NCBI RefSeq assembly: GCF_014174165.1
Contig: NZ_JABEQN010000003.1
Span: forward strand, 186,001-250,000
DNA: 64,000 bases
Origin: Gluconacetobacter dulcium
GTDB taxonomy: Bacteria > Pseudomonadota > Alphaproteobacteria > Acetobacterales > Acetobacteraceae
Reading direction: 5' to 3'
Shown one piece after another: positions 1-9,366 of the stretch (its first letter is position 1; each line of letters starts with the position of its first letter). Below the pieces are notes generated by a model. It made no database searches. It was not told where the DNA came from and saw only the letters and a program-made list of their open reading frames with translations. Made by a program: the position numbers and the translations under genes.

Positions 1-313
1 CGAACGACACACCACGAAAGATCAGGGCCAGCAACATCAGGACGATCGGCAGGTAGAGGGCCGGTAGAAGGGTTGCATAGGCGCCCGGAAACACGCCGTA
101 GAGCACGGCGCCCCCCAGGACCATCCACGTCTCGTTTCCGTCCCACACCGGCGCGATCGTATTGACCATGACATCCCGCCGGCCCTGATCGCGTTCCAGA
201 GCGAACAGCATCCCGATGCCCAGGTCGAACCCGTCGAGAATGACGTAGATCGTAATCGCGGCCACCAGGATGACGGCCCACACGATGGGGAGCCAATGTG
301 CGAAATCCATCAT
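1..313 (-). CDS. cydB: Cytochrome bd-type (CIO) quinol oxidase subunit II, partial
   Basis: This is the N-terminal part of the second subunit of the bd-type quinol oxidase; the gene runs off the left edge. The visible protein starts MMDFAHWLPIVW and contains YVILDGFDLGIGML and the conserved NTIAPVWDGNETW segment, both hallmarks of CydB/CioB. The subunit is an integral membrane protein that supports haem assembly on CydA while quinol is oxidised and O2 reduced without proton pumping. I chose the ATG at 313 because AAGGAG lies 7 nt upstream of it; a second in-frame ATG is at 310. The start lies just downstream of the cydA stop codon, so the two genes are co-transcribed and probably translationally coupled. 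It is truncated only by the window. Confidence 0.93.
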   Translation of the reverse strand, partial: MMDFAHWLPIVWAVILVAAITIYVILDGFDLGIGMLFALERDQGRRDVMVNTIAPVWDGNETWMVLGGAVLYGVFPGAYATLLPALYLPIVLMLLALIFRGVSF

Positions 314-315
314 GA

Positions 316-1749
316 TCAGGCTCCTTCACCGGGAATGGGGCCGGCGATCCCCGGATGCGTGTGCGTTGCCAGAACATCGGCGGCATGCGCGGGGCTGGCA
401 TTATGCTCGCCTTCCTCCGGCGCGCGGCCCAGCAGACGAAGCAGGATCACCAGGCCCGACCCGAACACGATCACATAGACCACGACGAAGGCCGTCATCG
501 TTACCGCCATGCTGGACAGGACGATGGGGGAAACACTCTCGGAAGTCCGTAGCAGGCCATAGACCGTCCAGGGCTGCCGGCCGACCTCGGTGGTTACCCA
601 GCCGCATAACAGTGCGATGAAGCCCGCAGGCGCCATGCACACCGCCACACGATGAAAGAACGGGCTGGTGAACAGGGCGCCGCTCCGGCGCAGCCATAGC
701 GACCAGAACCCGACCAGCGCCATCAGCATGCCGAGCGCGACCATGATGCGGAACGAAAAGAAAATGATCGGCGACGGCGGACGCTGGTCGCGGGGGAAAT
801 CCTTCATGCCCGGCACCTTGCCGTCGAGACTGTGCGTCAGGATCAACGAGCCGAGCAGCGGGACCTTGACGGCGTAATCCGTCCGTTCCGTCTTCATGTC
901 GGGAATTCCGAACAGAAGCTCCGGAGCCCGTCCCTCGGTCTCCCAGTCGCCTTCCATCGCCGCGATCTTCACCGGCTGGTATTTCAGCGTGTTCAGGCCA
1001 TGCGCGTCCCCCGCCAGAATCTGCAATGGCGCCACGATGGTGGCCATCCACATGGCCATGGAGAACATGACCCGCACCGGTTCGCGCGCCATCGCCCCAG
1101 CCCGCCGCGCCTTGAGCATATGCCACGCACCGGTCGCCCCCACCACGAACGCCACGGAGAGGAACGCCGCCAGCCCCATATGGACCAGCCGGAACGGGAA
1201 GGACGGATTGAAGATGATGGCCAGCCAGTCATCCGGCAGGAAACGCCCGGTGGCCGGGTCGATCGTATAGCCGCGCGGGGTCTGCATCCACGAATTCGAT
1301 GCCAGTATCCAGGTCATCGAAATCAGCGTGCCGACGGACACGCAGCAGGTGGCCGCGAAATGCAACCCTCGCCCCACCTTGTTCATGCCGAACAGCATGA
1401 CGCCGAGGAACCCGGCCTCCAGAAAGAAGGCGGTCATGACTTCGTAGGACAGAAGGACGCCCGTGATCGGGCCGGCTTTCTTCGAAAAGACCGACCAGTT
1501 GGTCCCGAATTCATAGGACATGACCAGCCCTGACACGACACCCATGCTGAAGACGATCGAAAACGCCTTGATCCAGTATCGGTACAGATCAAGAAAGACC
1601 TGCCGTCCGGTCTTGAGCCACAGCCCCTCCAGAACGGCCAGATAGGCCGCCAGCCCGATGGAGAAGGCCGGAAAGATGATATGAACGCCCACGGTGAAGG
1701 CGAACTGAAAGCGCGCAAGGAGGAGCGCGAGGTCTGGAGCGGTCTGCAT
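316..1749 (-). CDS. cydA: Cytochrome bd-type (CIO) quinol oxidase subunit I
   Basis: Catalytic, haem-bearing subunit of a cytochrome bd-type ubiquinol oxidase in the cytoplasmic membrane, 477 aa. His23 in the segment GVHIIFPAFS corresponds to the conserved haem ligand of helix 1, and GDAHGLNTLKYQPVKIAAME is the family's quinol-site landmark. The Q-loop after it is short, without the long insertion of E. coli CydA, which is typical of the cyanide-insensitive (CioA) branch common in acetic acid bacteria. The frame is open upstream to 1842, but I start at ATG 1749 because AGGAAGG lies 5 nt upstream and the protein then begins at the family-typical point. It is first in an operon with cydB. Two copies of the palindrome GGCATGCC lie in its leader. 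Confidence 0.95.
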   Translation of the reverse strand: MQTAPDLALLLARFQFAFTVGVHIIFPAFSIGLAAYLAVLEGLWLKTGRQVFLDLYRYWIKAFSIVFSMGVVSGLVMSYEFGTNWSVFSKKAGPITGVLLSYEVMTAFFLEAGFLGVMLFGMNKVGRGLHFAATCCVSVGTLISMTWILASNSWMQTPRGYTIDPATGRFLPDDWLAIIFNPSFPFRLVHMGLAAFLSVAFVVGATGAWHMLKARRAGAMAREPVRVMFSMAMWMATIVAPLQILAGDAHGLNTLKYQPVKIAAMEGDWETEGRAPELLFGIPDMKTERTDYAVKVPLLGSLILTHSLDGKVPGMKDFPRDQRPPSPIIFFSFRIMVALGMLMALVGFWSLWLRRSGALFTSPFFHRVAVCMAPAGFIALLCGWVTTEVGRQPWTVYGLLRTSESVSPIVLSSMAVTMTAFVVVYVIVFGSGLVILLRLLGRAPEEGEHNASPAHAADVLATHTHPGIAGPIPGEGA

Positions 1750-1773
1750 CAGCACCTTCCTAAAAGCGGAACA

Positions 1774-1813
1774 TCGGCATGCCGTCCCGAGAACAGGTCC
1801 CCCTCGGCATGCC
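1774..1813. repeat. Repeated palindrome upstream of cydA
   Basis: The 10-mer TCGGCATGCC occurs at 1774-1783 and again at 1804-1813, exactly 30 bp apart, about three helical turns. Its core GGCATGCC is self-complementary. The pair lies 25-64 nt upstream of the cydA start, in the gap shared with the divergent peroxidase gene. It could be an operator for a dimeric regulator or chance in GC-rich DNA; no known factor is assigned. Confidence 0.35.
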
Positions 1814-2024
1814 ACAATGGTCCGGTATTTCTGCCAGATCATTCACCAAACGGGCGTCCAGTATCTTTTCCTTATGGAATTATTTCTTCTTGCAAGCGGG
1901 AGCAGATTTTGCCCGGCCCGGTTACTTCCTCCACCCCGGCCGCTTGTCATAAACAGCCATCCGCCTATGCTGAACATCAGTGCGCGTTGTATATACGAAC
2001 CCGTCCGCAGGGAGTTTCAGTCCG

Positions 2025-3059
2025 TTGGTCACACCGCAACCCGTTGGTACGAAGCTGACCCAGGCAGCCATCTTTCTTGTCGCAACTTTAAGCGAGAGCG
2101 TTTCGATCAACGCCCAGATCCGCGATCTTCTGGGAGATCTCTCATCTCTGGTGCGCGGGGTCGGCTTTCGGGTGCCCGATGGACGGTTAAGCTGCATCAC
2201 CGGCATCGGTTCGCATGCCTGGGATCAACTCTTCGGCACCCCCCGCCCGCGAGACCTTCATCCGTTCCAGGAAATCCGGGGCGTACATCATGCTCCCGCC
2301 ACGCCGGGCGACCTGCTCTTTCATATCCGCGCGACCCGGATGGATCTGTGTTTCGAACTCGCGGCAGCCATCGTCTCCCGGCTGGAAGGCGCCGGCGAGA
2401 TCGTGGATGAAGTCCACGGGTTCAAATATTTCGACGAGCGCGATCTGCTCGGCTTCGTGGACGGAACCGAGAACCCTACCGGACAGCCGGCGCTCGACGC
2501 GGCCATCGTCGGAGACGAAGACCCCGCCTTCATCGGCGGCAGCTATGTCATCGTCCAGAAATACCTGCACGACCTCAAGAAGTGGGATGCCATTCCCACC
2601 GAAGTCCAGGAACATATCATCGGCCGCCGCAAGGTGTCGGATATCGAACTCGCGGACGCGGCCAAGCCCAGCTATGCCCATAATGTCCTCACCAATATCG
2701 AGGAAAATGGGCAGCAATTGCAGATCGTGCGTGACAACATGCCCTTCGGCGAAGTGCGCAAAGGGGAGTTCGGCACCTATTTCATCGGCTATGCGCGCTC
2801 TCCCGCGCGCACCGAGCAGATGTTGCGGAACATGTTCGTCGGCAAGCCGCCCGGCAATTACGACCGGCTTCTCGATGTCAGCACGGCCGTGACCGGCGCC
2901 CTGTTCTTTATCCCTACCGGCGAATTTCTCGATGGCGCGCCAGACATGGGCGCCGAACCGCCAGAACCGGACGGCCAGCCCCCCTCTTCCGCCCCATCCA
3001 CCGATCGGCAGGGCGCGCGCGCGCGGGACGGCTCGCTTGGCATCGGCTCCTTGAAGTAA
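2025..3059 (+). CDS. DyP-type haem peroxidase with encapsulin cargo-loading tail
   Basis: Dye-decolourising peroxidase of the YfeX-like bacterial class; it reduces H2O2 with haem and oxidises a broad range of substrates. The signature GFVDGTENP lies at about residues 143-151 with the catalytic Asp at about 146. The likely proximal His sits in SYAHN near residue 219 and the distal Arg region near 255-260. After the catalytic domain comes a Pro/Ser-rich flexible linker of about 30 residues ending in DGSLGIGSLK at the very C-terminus. That is the consensus targeting peptide that docks cargo inside type 1 encapsulins, and the encapsulin gene follows 11 nt later. Start: TTG 2025 gives the family-like MVTPQPV with GGAG 10 nt upstream; the frame also allows GTG 1980. 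Function is confident, the start is not. Confidence 0.93.
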   Translation: MVTPQPVGTKLTQAAIFLVATLSESVSINAQIRDLLGDLSSLVRGVGFRVPDGRLSCITGIGSHAWDQLFGTPRPRDLHPFQEIRGVHHAPATPGDLLFHIRATRMDLCFELAAAIVSRLEGAGEIVDEVHGFKYFDERDLLGFVDGTENPTGQPALDAAIVGDEDPAFIGGSYVIVQKYLHDLKKWDAIPTEVQEHIIGRRKVSDIELADAAKPSYAHNVLTNIEENGQQLQIVRDNMPFGEVRKGEFGTYFIGYARSPARTEQMLRNMFVGKPPGNYDRLLDVSTAVTGALFFIPTGEFLDGAPDMGAEPPEPDGQPPSSAPSTDRQGARARDGSLGIGSLK

Positions 3060-3070
3060 GGAAACCTGAC

Positions 3071-3886
3071 ATGAATAATCTCCACCGGCATCTGGCCCCC
3101 ATTTCGAGCGCGGCCTGGGCGCAGATCGAGGAAGAAGCCGCCCGCACCATCCGCCGCCACCTCGCCGGCCGGCGCGTCGTCGATACGGCGGAGCCGAAAG
3201 GCACCGCATTCGCGGGGGTCGGCACAGGGCGCGGCACGCTGATCGACGCCCCCGGACACGGTATCCGTGCCCTGCGGCGTGACATTCTCCCGCTGGTGGA
3301 ACTGCGTGTTCCCTTTACGCTCCTGCGTAGCGAGATCGACGCCGTCGAGCGTGGGTCTCTGGATTCCGACTGGCAGCCGGTCAAGGACGCGGCAAGGCAG
3401 ATTGCCTTTGCCGAGGATCGCGCGATCTTCGACGGCTACGCGGCAGCGGGTATTCCCGGCATCCGCAACGGCACATCGAATGCCCATCTGAAGCTGCCCG
3501 CCCTGGCCAAGGATTACGCGCATACCATCGCCGAAGCCTTGAGCGCGTTGCGTCTGGCCGGCGTGAACGGTCCCTATTCGGTGGTTCTGGGGGCGCAGGC
3601 TTTCGCGAATGTCAGCGGCGGCGACGATGACGGCTATCCCGTCCTCAACCATATCGAGAGCATGATCGACGGAAAAATCGTCTGGGCGCCGGCCATCGAG
3701 GGCGCGTTCGTCGTGTCGATGCGCGGCGGCGACCTGGCGCTGGATATCGGGCAGGATTTTTCGATCGGCTACCTGTCCCACTCGGCGGACGCGGTCGAGC
3801 TTTACTTGCAGGAAAGCTTCGTCTTCCGTGTCCTGACGAGCGAAGCGACCGTCGCCATCGAACCGGCCGAACAGCCTGCGGCCTGA
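3071..3886 (+). CDS. Type 1 encapsulin shell protein
   Basis: Encapsulin (linocin-M18/bacteriocin family, HK97 capsid fold), 271 aa, close to the family's usual 265. It self-assembles into an icosahedral protein nanocompartment in the cytoplasm. Family landmarks are the N-terminal HLAPISSAAWAQIEEEA helix that binds cargo peptides, the AEPKGTAFAGVGTGR segment after the N-arm, and the C-terminal DFSIGYLSHSADAVELYLQESF strand region (residues about 234-255). The start is the only well-placed ATG, with AGGAAACC just upstream. It follows the DyP peroxidase by 11 nt, and that enzyme ends in the matching cargo peptide, so the pair should build a peroxidase-filled compartment. A perfect 10-bp GC hairpin just after the stop probably ends the operon. 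Confidence 0.95.
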   Translation: MNNLHRHLAPISSAAWAQIEEEAARTIRRHLAGRRVVDTAEPKGTAFAGVGTGRGTLIDAPGHGIRALRRDILPLVELRVPFTLLRSEIDAVERGSLDSDWQPVKDAARQIAFAEDRAIFDGYAAAGIPGIRNGTSNAHLKLPALAKDYAHTIAEALSALRLAGVNGPYSVVLGAQAFANVSGGDDDGYPVLNHIESMIDGKIVWAPAIEGAFVVSMRGGDLALDIGQDFSIGYLSHSADAVELYLQESFVFRVLTSEATVAIEPAEQPAA

Positions 3887-3892
3887 TCGCCC

Positions 3893-3917
3893 GCCCGCGC
3901 CCCGAACGGGCGCGGGC
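3893..3917 (+). terminator. GC-rich hairpin after the encapsulin gene
   Basis: GCCCGCGCCC at 3893-3902 pairs perfectly with GGGCGCGGGC at 3908-3917 around the 5-nt loop CGAAC, starting 7 nt after the encapsulin stop. There is no U-tract, so it is either a weak intrinsic terminator or an mRNA 3-prime stabiliser. Confidence 0.6.
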
Positions 3918-4013
3918 AACGGATGCGGGCATGGAGCGTTTTATACCAGCAGGCCCTGGCCGCCCCTTTCGAAGCAGACAGACTCATCGCAAGCCTGCAC
4001 AAGGATTATTGGA

Positions 4014-4349
4014 ATGGAAACCCCCCTGGAATCCTCTCCCGAACGAGATGCACGCATTCTCGCCAAGGCAAAGGAGATGTGGATTGCCGACGGCAGGCCC
4101 GGCGCCGGGCCGGATGCCTACATGGAAGCCGCGTCCGACCTGATCGGGATGGAACTCAATGCCGATGCCGGGCAGATCCCGGTGGAATCTCCCGTTCCCC
4201 TCGACGCCAACGGTCAGCCCATCGAAGATGCGCGGCTGGAAGACAATCTGGGCAATCCCGGCGGGTCCATGAACGAACTGGACAACAAGCGGGAAACCCC
4301 GTTCGCAACCCGGCAGGAAGAAGAGAAAGCCCTGAAAGACGAGGCCTGA
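4014..4349 (+). CDS. DUF2934 domain-containing protein
   Basis: A 111-aa soluble, acidic protein. Residues about 9-35 (RDARILAKAKEMWIADGRP, then PDAYMEAA) match the short DUF2934 domain, a helical unit found in many small alphaproteobacterial proteins of unknown function. The rest is low-complexity, rich in Asn, Glu and Pro (DNLGNPGGSMNELDNKRETP) and probably disordered, with a charged Glu/Lys C-terminus. It has no signal peptide or membrane segment. It stands alone between the encapsulin operon and a 59-aa gene. Function is unknown; such proteins often occur beside stress genes, but nothing in the sequence proves that role. Confidence 0.8.
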   Translation: METPLESSPERDARILAKAKEMWIADGRPGAGPDAYMEAASDLIGMELNADAGQIPVESPVPLDANGQPIEDARLEDNLGNPGGSMNELDNKRETPFATRQEEEKALKDEA

Positions 4350-4456
4350 CGCACGCAGGCCATAAGGGTATCTGACGCGCGCCCGGCAGCACGGGCGGCA
4401 GCGGCAGACGATCTGACCGTCAGGTCCCGGACAGAAAACCCCATGGGAGGCTTCGG

Positions 4457-4636
4457 ATGATCGCAATCTATCTCGACGCCAGGAGCGATCCCGTCGCCCC
4501 TCGTGAAAACGGATGGTACATCATGGATGGCCCTACCATCCTTCTGGCAGGCCCCTTTTCCAGCAGGGAAGAGGCCGTGCTGTCGATCGACCAGCAGGAA
4601 CCGGACCCTGAGGCAGGCGGCCCCTCCCCTTTCTGA
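4457..4636 (+). CDS. Small protein of unknown function (59 aa)
   Basis: A short open frame with a good ribosome site (GGGAGG, 6 nt before ATG 4457). The product begins MIAIYLDARSDP, contains NGWYIMDGPTILLAGPFSS and ends in an acidic Pro/Gly-rich tail, DPEAGGPSPF. There is no signal peptide or transmembrane helix. The central WYIMDG...LLAGPFSSREEA pattern looks like a small beta-alpha unit, but I do not recognise the family. It ends 15 nt before the convergent dnaE2 stop. The strong Shine-Dalgarno and GC-biased codons argue for a real gene. Confidence 0.55.
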   Translation: MIAIYLDARSDPVAPRENGWYIMDGPTILLAGPFSSREEAVLSIDQQEPDPEAGGPSPF

Positions 4637-4651
4637 GCATACAGCCCCGGT

Positions 4652-7600
4652 TTAGTGAAAATTTCTCGATTTCACGAGAACGCTCTCAGCTTGCGGCTCT
4701 TTATCCGCCCCGATGGCTCCGCCTGCGCCCCGATTGCCGACATCGGTCAGAAGATCGGAAAGATCCGTGATCTCGCGCGCCACGAGATGCACGACATCCC
4801 CTTCTTTCTGCACATTTCCCGTGACGGCGAGCATCTGCCCCGCCATGACCCGGCTGCGATACCGATCGAACAGATCCCGCCATATAATGACGTTCAACGC
4901 GCTGGTTTCATCTTCCAGCGTCAGGAACACCACCCCCTCAGCCGAACCGGGGCGCTGGCGCACCAAAACCAGCCCCGCCGCCATCAGGCGCCTGCCATCC
5001 CTGGATTCGATTGCCTGCCGGCAGGACACGATACCCATCCGGCGCAGGTCGTCACGCAGAAAGGCGACCGGATGGTCGCGCAGGGTCAGGCCGATGCGGT
5101 TGTAATCCCGCGTCACCTCGGCCCCCTCACGCATCGGCTGGAGCCGCACAGCGGGTTCATTCGCCTCCCGCGCGACAGAGGCTGCCGCGAACAGCGGCAA
5201 GGGCTCGTCACGCAACGCCTTGATCGCCCACAGCGCCTCGCGCCGTGGCAGGCCAAGGCCCGGCCGGAACGCATCGGCCTCGGCCAGATGCGTCAATGCC
5301 GCCCCCCTGACCTCTGCCCTGCGCCAGAGATCATCGACTGACGCGAAGGGGCGTTGCCCCCGGACGCCCACAATGCGCGCCGCATCCTTCTCGGTCAGGC
5401 CCTTGACCAGGCTCATCCCCAGCCGGACGGCGAAACACCCTTTTTTCGTCGCCGGTCCTTCCAGCGTGCTGTCCCAGCGCGAGGCATTGACGCAGACCGG
5501 CCGCACCTCGACCCCATGTTCCCGCGCATCGCGCACCAGTTGGGCCGGCGCATAGAACCCCATCGGCTGGGAATTGAGCAGTGCGGCCAGGAACACATCG
5601 GGGTGCTTGCATTTCATCCAGGACGAGGAGTAGGCGAGGATCGCAAAGCTGGCGGCATGGCTCTCCGGAAAACCGTAAGACCCGAAGCCTTCGAGCTGCT
5701 GATAGATCCGCTGCGCAAAGGCTTCGGAATAGTTTTTCTTCTTCATCCCCTCGATCAGCCGGGACTGAAACTGCGACATATTGCCGGTATGCTTGAACGT
5801 GGCCATGGCCCGTCGCAACTGGTCCGCCTCTCCCGCCGAAAAATCGGCGCAGACCATTGCCACCTGCATCGCCTGTTCCTGAAACAACGGAATACCGAGC
5901 GTTTTCTTCAGCACGTTTTTCAGCTCCGGCGTCGGATACTCTTCCTCTTCCAGTTTTTCACGGCGGCGGAGATAAGGATGGACCATATCGCCCTGGATCG
6001 GCCCCGGCCGGACGATGGCGACCTCGATCACCAGATCATAGAATTCACGCGGCTTCAGACGCGGCAGCATGGACATCTGGGCGCGGGATTCGATCTGGAA
6101 CACGCCAATCGTATCCGCCTTGCAGATCATGTCGTAGGTCTCGGCATCCTCGGCCGGAATGGTGGACAGCGTGACATGCTCGCCTTTATGCTCGGCCAGC
6201 AGATCGAGCCCCTTCTTCATGCAGGTCAGCATGCCCAGTGCCAGGCAATCGACCTTCATGAATTTCAGGACACCGATATCGTCCTTGTCCCATTCGATGA
6301 TCTGGCGATCGTCCATCGCCGCCGGCTCGACCGGGACCAGCTCGTCCAGCCGGTCATGGGTCAGCACGAAGCCCCCCGGATGCTGGGAGAGATGGCGCGG
6401 CACGCCGATCAGGCAGCAGGCCAGATCGAGCGTCAGCCGGATGCGCCGGTCGGACAGATCGATGCCGGTATCCCTGAACAACGCGGGGTCCGCTTCCTTC
6501 GACCAGCCCCAGATCTGGCCGGACAGCGTGCGGATCAAATCTTCCGGCAAGCCCATGACCTTGGCGACATCGCGCAATGCGCCCTTGGCGCGATAACGGA
6601 TCACCACCGCCGTCAGGGCCGCCCGATTGCGGCCATAATGGCCGTAGACCCACTGGATCACCTCCTCGCGCCGCGCATGTTCGAAATCGACATCGATATC
6701 GGGCGGCTCGCGCCGCGCCTCGGAAACGAACCGTTCAAACAGCAGATTATTGCGCGCGGGGTCGATGGCGGTGATGCCCAGCACGTAGCAGACCGCACTA
6801 TTGGCCGCCGATCCCCGCCCCTGACACAGAATGTCCTGGGAACGGGCATGGCGGACGATACTGTTCACAGTCAGGAAATAGGGTGCGTACTGCATGCGCC
6901 CGATCAGGGCCAGCTCATGCTCCAGGCTTTTCCTGACCGTATCGGGAATCCCTTCGGGATAGAATTTTCCAGCCCCTTTCCAGGTCAATGCCTCCAGCGC
7001 CTGCTGCGGCGTCTGCCCCGGCACCGACACCTCGTCGGGATATTGGTAGGCCAGGTCTTCCAGGCTGAATGTGCAGCGCTCCACGATCTCGATCGTGCGG
7101 TCGATCGCCTCGGGATAGCGGCCGAACAGACGCGCCATCTCGTGAGGCGGCTTGATATAGCGATCGGCGTGGCGCTCCCGTGCGAACCCGGCCTCGTCTA
7201 TGGTGGTATTATGTCGAATGCAGGTCACGACATCCTGCAAAACGCGCCGATCATGCGTGTGAAACAGCACATCGTTGGTCACCACCGTCGGCACCCGCGC
7301 CCGATGCGCCAGGCCGGCCAGTTCATACAGCCGCATCTGATCATTGGGCCGCCGTCGCAGCGTCAGCGTCATAAAGGCCCGATCATGAAACGCGGCCTTC
7401 AGCATCCGCAGATGCTGCGCGCAGTCCTCATCCGCCCTGTCCGGAATCAGGAGAACGAGCGACCCCTCGCCCCAGGAGACCAGATCCTCCCACAGCAGAT
7501 GGCATCCTCCCTTCCCTGCCCGCGTCTTGCCGATGGTCAGCAGGCGGCACAGGCGGCCATAGGCGGCCCGATCGGTCGGATAGACCAGCACGGGCGAAAA

Positions 7601-7816
7601 ATCGGCCAGGTCGAGGCGACAGCCGACGACGAGCCGTATCCCGGCCTCCTTCGCCGCCACATGGGCCTGCACCATGCCGGCCAGCGTATTCCGGTCGCAC
7701 AACCCCAGGGCTTCGACCCCCAGCGCCTTCGCCCGCCGGAACAGTTCGGCCGGCGACGACGCCCCGCGCAGGAAGGAAAAATAACTCGTCACCTGCAATT
7801 CGGCATAGCGGGTCAT
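4652..7816 (-). CDS. dnaE2: Error-prone DNA polymerase III alpha subunit DnaE2 (ImuC)
   Basis: Translesion polymerase of the C-family, 1054 aa, the catalytic member of the ImuA-ImuB-DnaE2 mutasome. An N-terminal PHP domain ([16 protein letters not shown] near residue 11) is followed by the polymerase palm: PDIDVDF at residues 372-378 supplies two catalytic aspartates, and the downstream [12 protein letters not shown] segment the third. Helix-hairpin-helix and OB-fold regions form the C-terminal third ([18 protein letters not shown]). Relative to replicative DnaE it is short and lacks the extended C-terminal tau-binding tail, as usual for DnaE2. Its ATG overlaps the imuB stop by 4 nt, so it is translationally coupled and falls under the LexA-box promoter upstream of imuA. 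Confidence 0.97.
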   Translation of the reverse strand: MTRYAELQVTSYFSFLRGASSPAELFRRAKALGVEALGLCDRNTLAGMVQAHVAAKEAGIRLVVGCRLDLADFSPVLVYPTDRAAYGRLCRLLTIGKTRAGKGGCHLLWEDLVSWGEGSLVLLIPDRADEDCAQHLRMLKAAFHDRAFMTLTLRRRPNDQMRLYELAGLAHRARVPTVVTNDVLFHTHDRRVLQDVVTCIRHNTTIDEAGFARERHADRYIKPPHEMARLFGRYPEAIDRTIEIVERCTFSLEDLAYQYPDEVSVPGQTPQQALEALTWKGAGKFYPEGIPDTVRKSLEHELALIGRMQYAPYFLTVNSIVRHARSQDILCQGRGSAANSAVCYVLGITAIDPARNNLLFERFVSEARREPPDIDVDFEHARREEVIQWVYGHYGRNRAALTAVVIRYRAKGALRDVAKVMGLPEDLIRTLSGQIWGWSKEADPALFRDTGIDLSDRRIRLTLDLACCLIGVPRHLSQHPGGFVLTHDRLDELVPVEPAAMDDRQIIEWDKDDIGVLKFMKVDCLALGMLTCMKKGLDLLAEHKGEHVTLSTIPAEDAETYDMICKADTIGVFQIESRAQMSMLPRLKPREFYDLVIEVAIVRPGPIQGDMVHPYLRRREKLEEEEYPTPELKNVLKKTLGIPLFQEQAMQVAMVCADFSAGEADQLRRAMATFKHTGNMSQFQSRLIEGMKKKNYSEAFAQRIYQQLEGFGSYGFPESHAASFAILAYSSSWMKCKHPDVFLAALLNSQPMGFYAPAQLVRDAREHGVEVRPVCVNASRWDSTLEGPATKKGCFAVRLGMSLVKGLTEKDAARIVGVRGQRPFASVDDLWRRAEVRGAALTHLAEADAFRPGLGLPRREALWAIKALRDEPLPLFAAASVAREANEPAVRLQPMREGAEVTRDYNRIGLTLRDHPVAFLRDDLRRMGIVSCRQAIESRDGRRLMAAGLVLVRQRPGSAEGVVFLTLEDETSALNVIIWRDLFDRYRSRVMAGQMLAVTGNVQKEGDVVHLVAREITDLSDLLTDVGNRGAGGAIGADKEPQAESVLVKSRNFH

Positions 7817-9366
7817 CCGAAGATCCCGTGCAGGAACCAGCCCTGCGACCCGGTTTCGCCATGTTCCCCATCGCCGGCCCGGTAGATCCAGAACCGCTCG
7901 CCGGATGTATCTTCCACCCGGAAATAGTCACGGGCCGTGGTCAGTTCGGCATCCCCCTTCCACCATTCGCCAAACACGCGCTCCGGCCCGTCGGCGCATC
8001 GCACCTTCCGCCGGACACCGCGCCAGATAAAGAAGATCGGCGGCTGATCGGGCAATTCGGCCATGGCGTGCACGGGCTCGGGCCGGGGCAGCAGGCGCAT
8101 CGGACGCGGCCAGTGATCCGGCCAGTCCTTCGCCTCGTCCGGTGCCAGCGCCGGCACGCGGCAGAAGGAGCGTTCGGGCATGTCGCTTTCGACCGGCATA
8201 AAGCGATACAGCGCCTGCGTACCCACGCGGTTGGCCAGACTGTCGATCAGGCCCGAAACATCAGGCTCATCCGCCTCGTCCAGCAACGACATGGCCTGGC
8301 GCACGCCCATCGGCTCGGCCCACGACACCGTCAGCACCATCCGTTCGATCCCGAAACCAGGGTCGATCGTCTCGATCTTCTCGCACAAGAGGCGGATCAG
8401 CCGTCCGGCGGCCCGCACCGGCTGGGCGGTGGCAATCCGGATCGCCTCGGCGCGGCTGTCTACGCGGTGCAGCAGCAGGTCGAAACACCGGCCCCCCTGC
8501 CCGCGCTCTTCCAGCAACTGGCAGAGGGGCGGCACCAGCGTGCCGATCATGCGCGCGATCGTCTCGGCGGCACCGATCGGCTCGGCGAAATTCCGGCTGA
8601 CCTCTACCGGTTCGACGGGGCGGATCGGGACGATGGCCTCCGCCACCCGCCCGAATGCCTGGTCCAGCCGGCGCGCGACCTCCGGCCCGAAACGCAGTGC
8701 CAACGGCGCGCGCGGCATACCGGCAAGCGGGCCGATGCGGGACACGCCAAGAGCATGCAGCCCATCGACGATATCATCGGGCAGGCGCAGTGCCGCGATG
8801 GGCAGATCGGCCATCGCGGCGGCCGCCTCGCCGGGGGGTACGACCAGCATCCGTGCCCGCCCGTAGCGCGCCAGCGCATGGGCGGCCCCCAAACTATCGG
8901 CAACGGCTGCCTTGGCCGTGACCCCGGTGCGCCGCAGCCGCAGGACCATCGCCGCCAGCATGGCCTGCTCGCCCCCATGCAGGTGATCGGCCCCCGTCGT
9001 ATCCAGCACAATGCCATCCGGCGGGTCGACGGCCACGACAGGGGCCATGCGGCGCTGGAACCACAGGGCCAATTTTTCCAGCCCCTCGCGGTCCCCCTGT
9101 GGATCGGCGTCCATGATGGTCAGATCGGGATACAGCGCCTGTGCCTTGGCCACCGGCGTGCCAGGACACAATCCCGCCTTGCGGGCGACGAGATCGACCG
9201 AGCGCACGACCCGGCGCCGTCCTGCACGGCCCACCAGCGCCAGCGCGGCCTCAGGCGCGGGCGCGTCGGCGCCCAACCGCCTCCTGATCCGATCCGTCGG
9301 CCAGAACGGCAGGTAGAGCGAGACGATTCTCGACAAGCCCGCTCTGGGCAAGTCTCCCCTGGCCAT
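7813..9366 (-). CDS. imuB: ImuB, catalytically inactive Y-family polymerase homologue
   Basis: Y-family DNA polymerase-like scaffold of the SOS mutasome. In this family ImuB binds the beta clamp and recruits DnaE2. The Y-family core starts at [18 protein letters not shown], where active DinB/UmuC proteins have an Asp-containing IDMDxFYA motif; here the catalytic acidic residues are replaced, the ImuB hallmark. The C-terminal third ([25 protein letters not shown]) matches the ImuB C-terminal region. Start: ATG 9366 has GGAGG 6 nt upstream, better than ATG 9396. It overlaps the end of imuA by about 116 nt, which is unusually long but fits tight coupling. Followed by dnaE2 with a 4-nt overlap. 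Confidence 0.93.
   Translation of the reverse strand: MARGDLPRAGLSRIVSLYLPFWPTDRIRRRLGADAPAPEAALALVGRAGRRRVVRSVDLVARKAGLCPGTPVAKAQALYPDLTIMDADPQGDREGLEKLALWFQRRMAPVVAVDPPDGIVLDTTGADHLHGGEQAMLAAMVLRLRRTGVTAKAAVADSLGAAHALARYGRARMLVVPPGEAAAAMADLPIAALRLPDDIVDGLHALGVSRIGPLAGMPRAPLALRFGPEVARRLDQAFGRVAEAIVPIRPVEPVEVSRNFAEPIGAAETIARMIGTLVPPLCQLLEERGQGGRCFDLLLHRVDSRAEAIRIATAQPVRAAGRLIRLLCEKIETIDPGFGIERMVLTVSWAEPMGVRQAMSLLDEADEPDVSGLIDSLANRVGTQALYRFMPVESDMPERSFCRVPALAPDEAKDWPDHWPRPMRLLPRPEPVHAMAELPDQPPIFFIWRGVRRKVRCADGPERVFGEWWKGDAELTTARDYFRVEDTSGERFWIYRAGDGEHGETGSQGWFLHGIFG

Noticed and set aside
5354-7885. 843-aa plus-strand frame opposite dnaE2
   Set aside because: Shadow of a strongly conserved polymerase gene; the translated product resembles no family.
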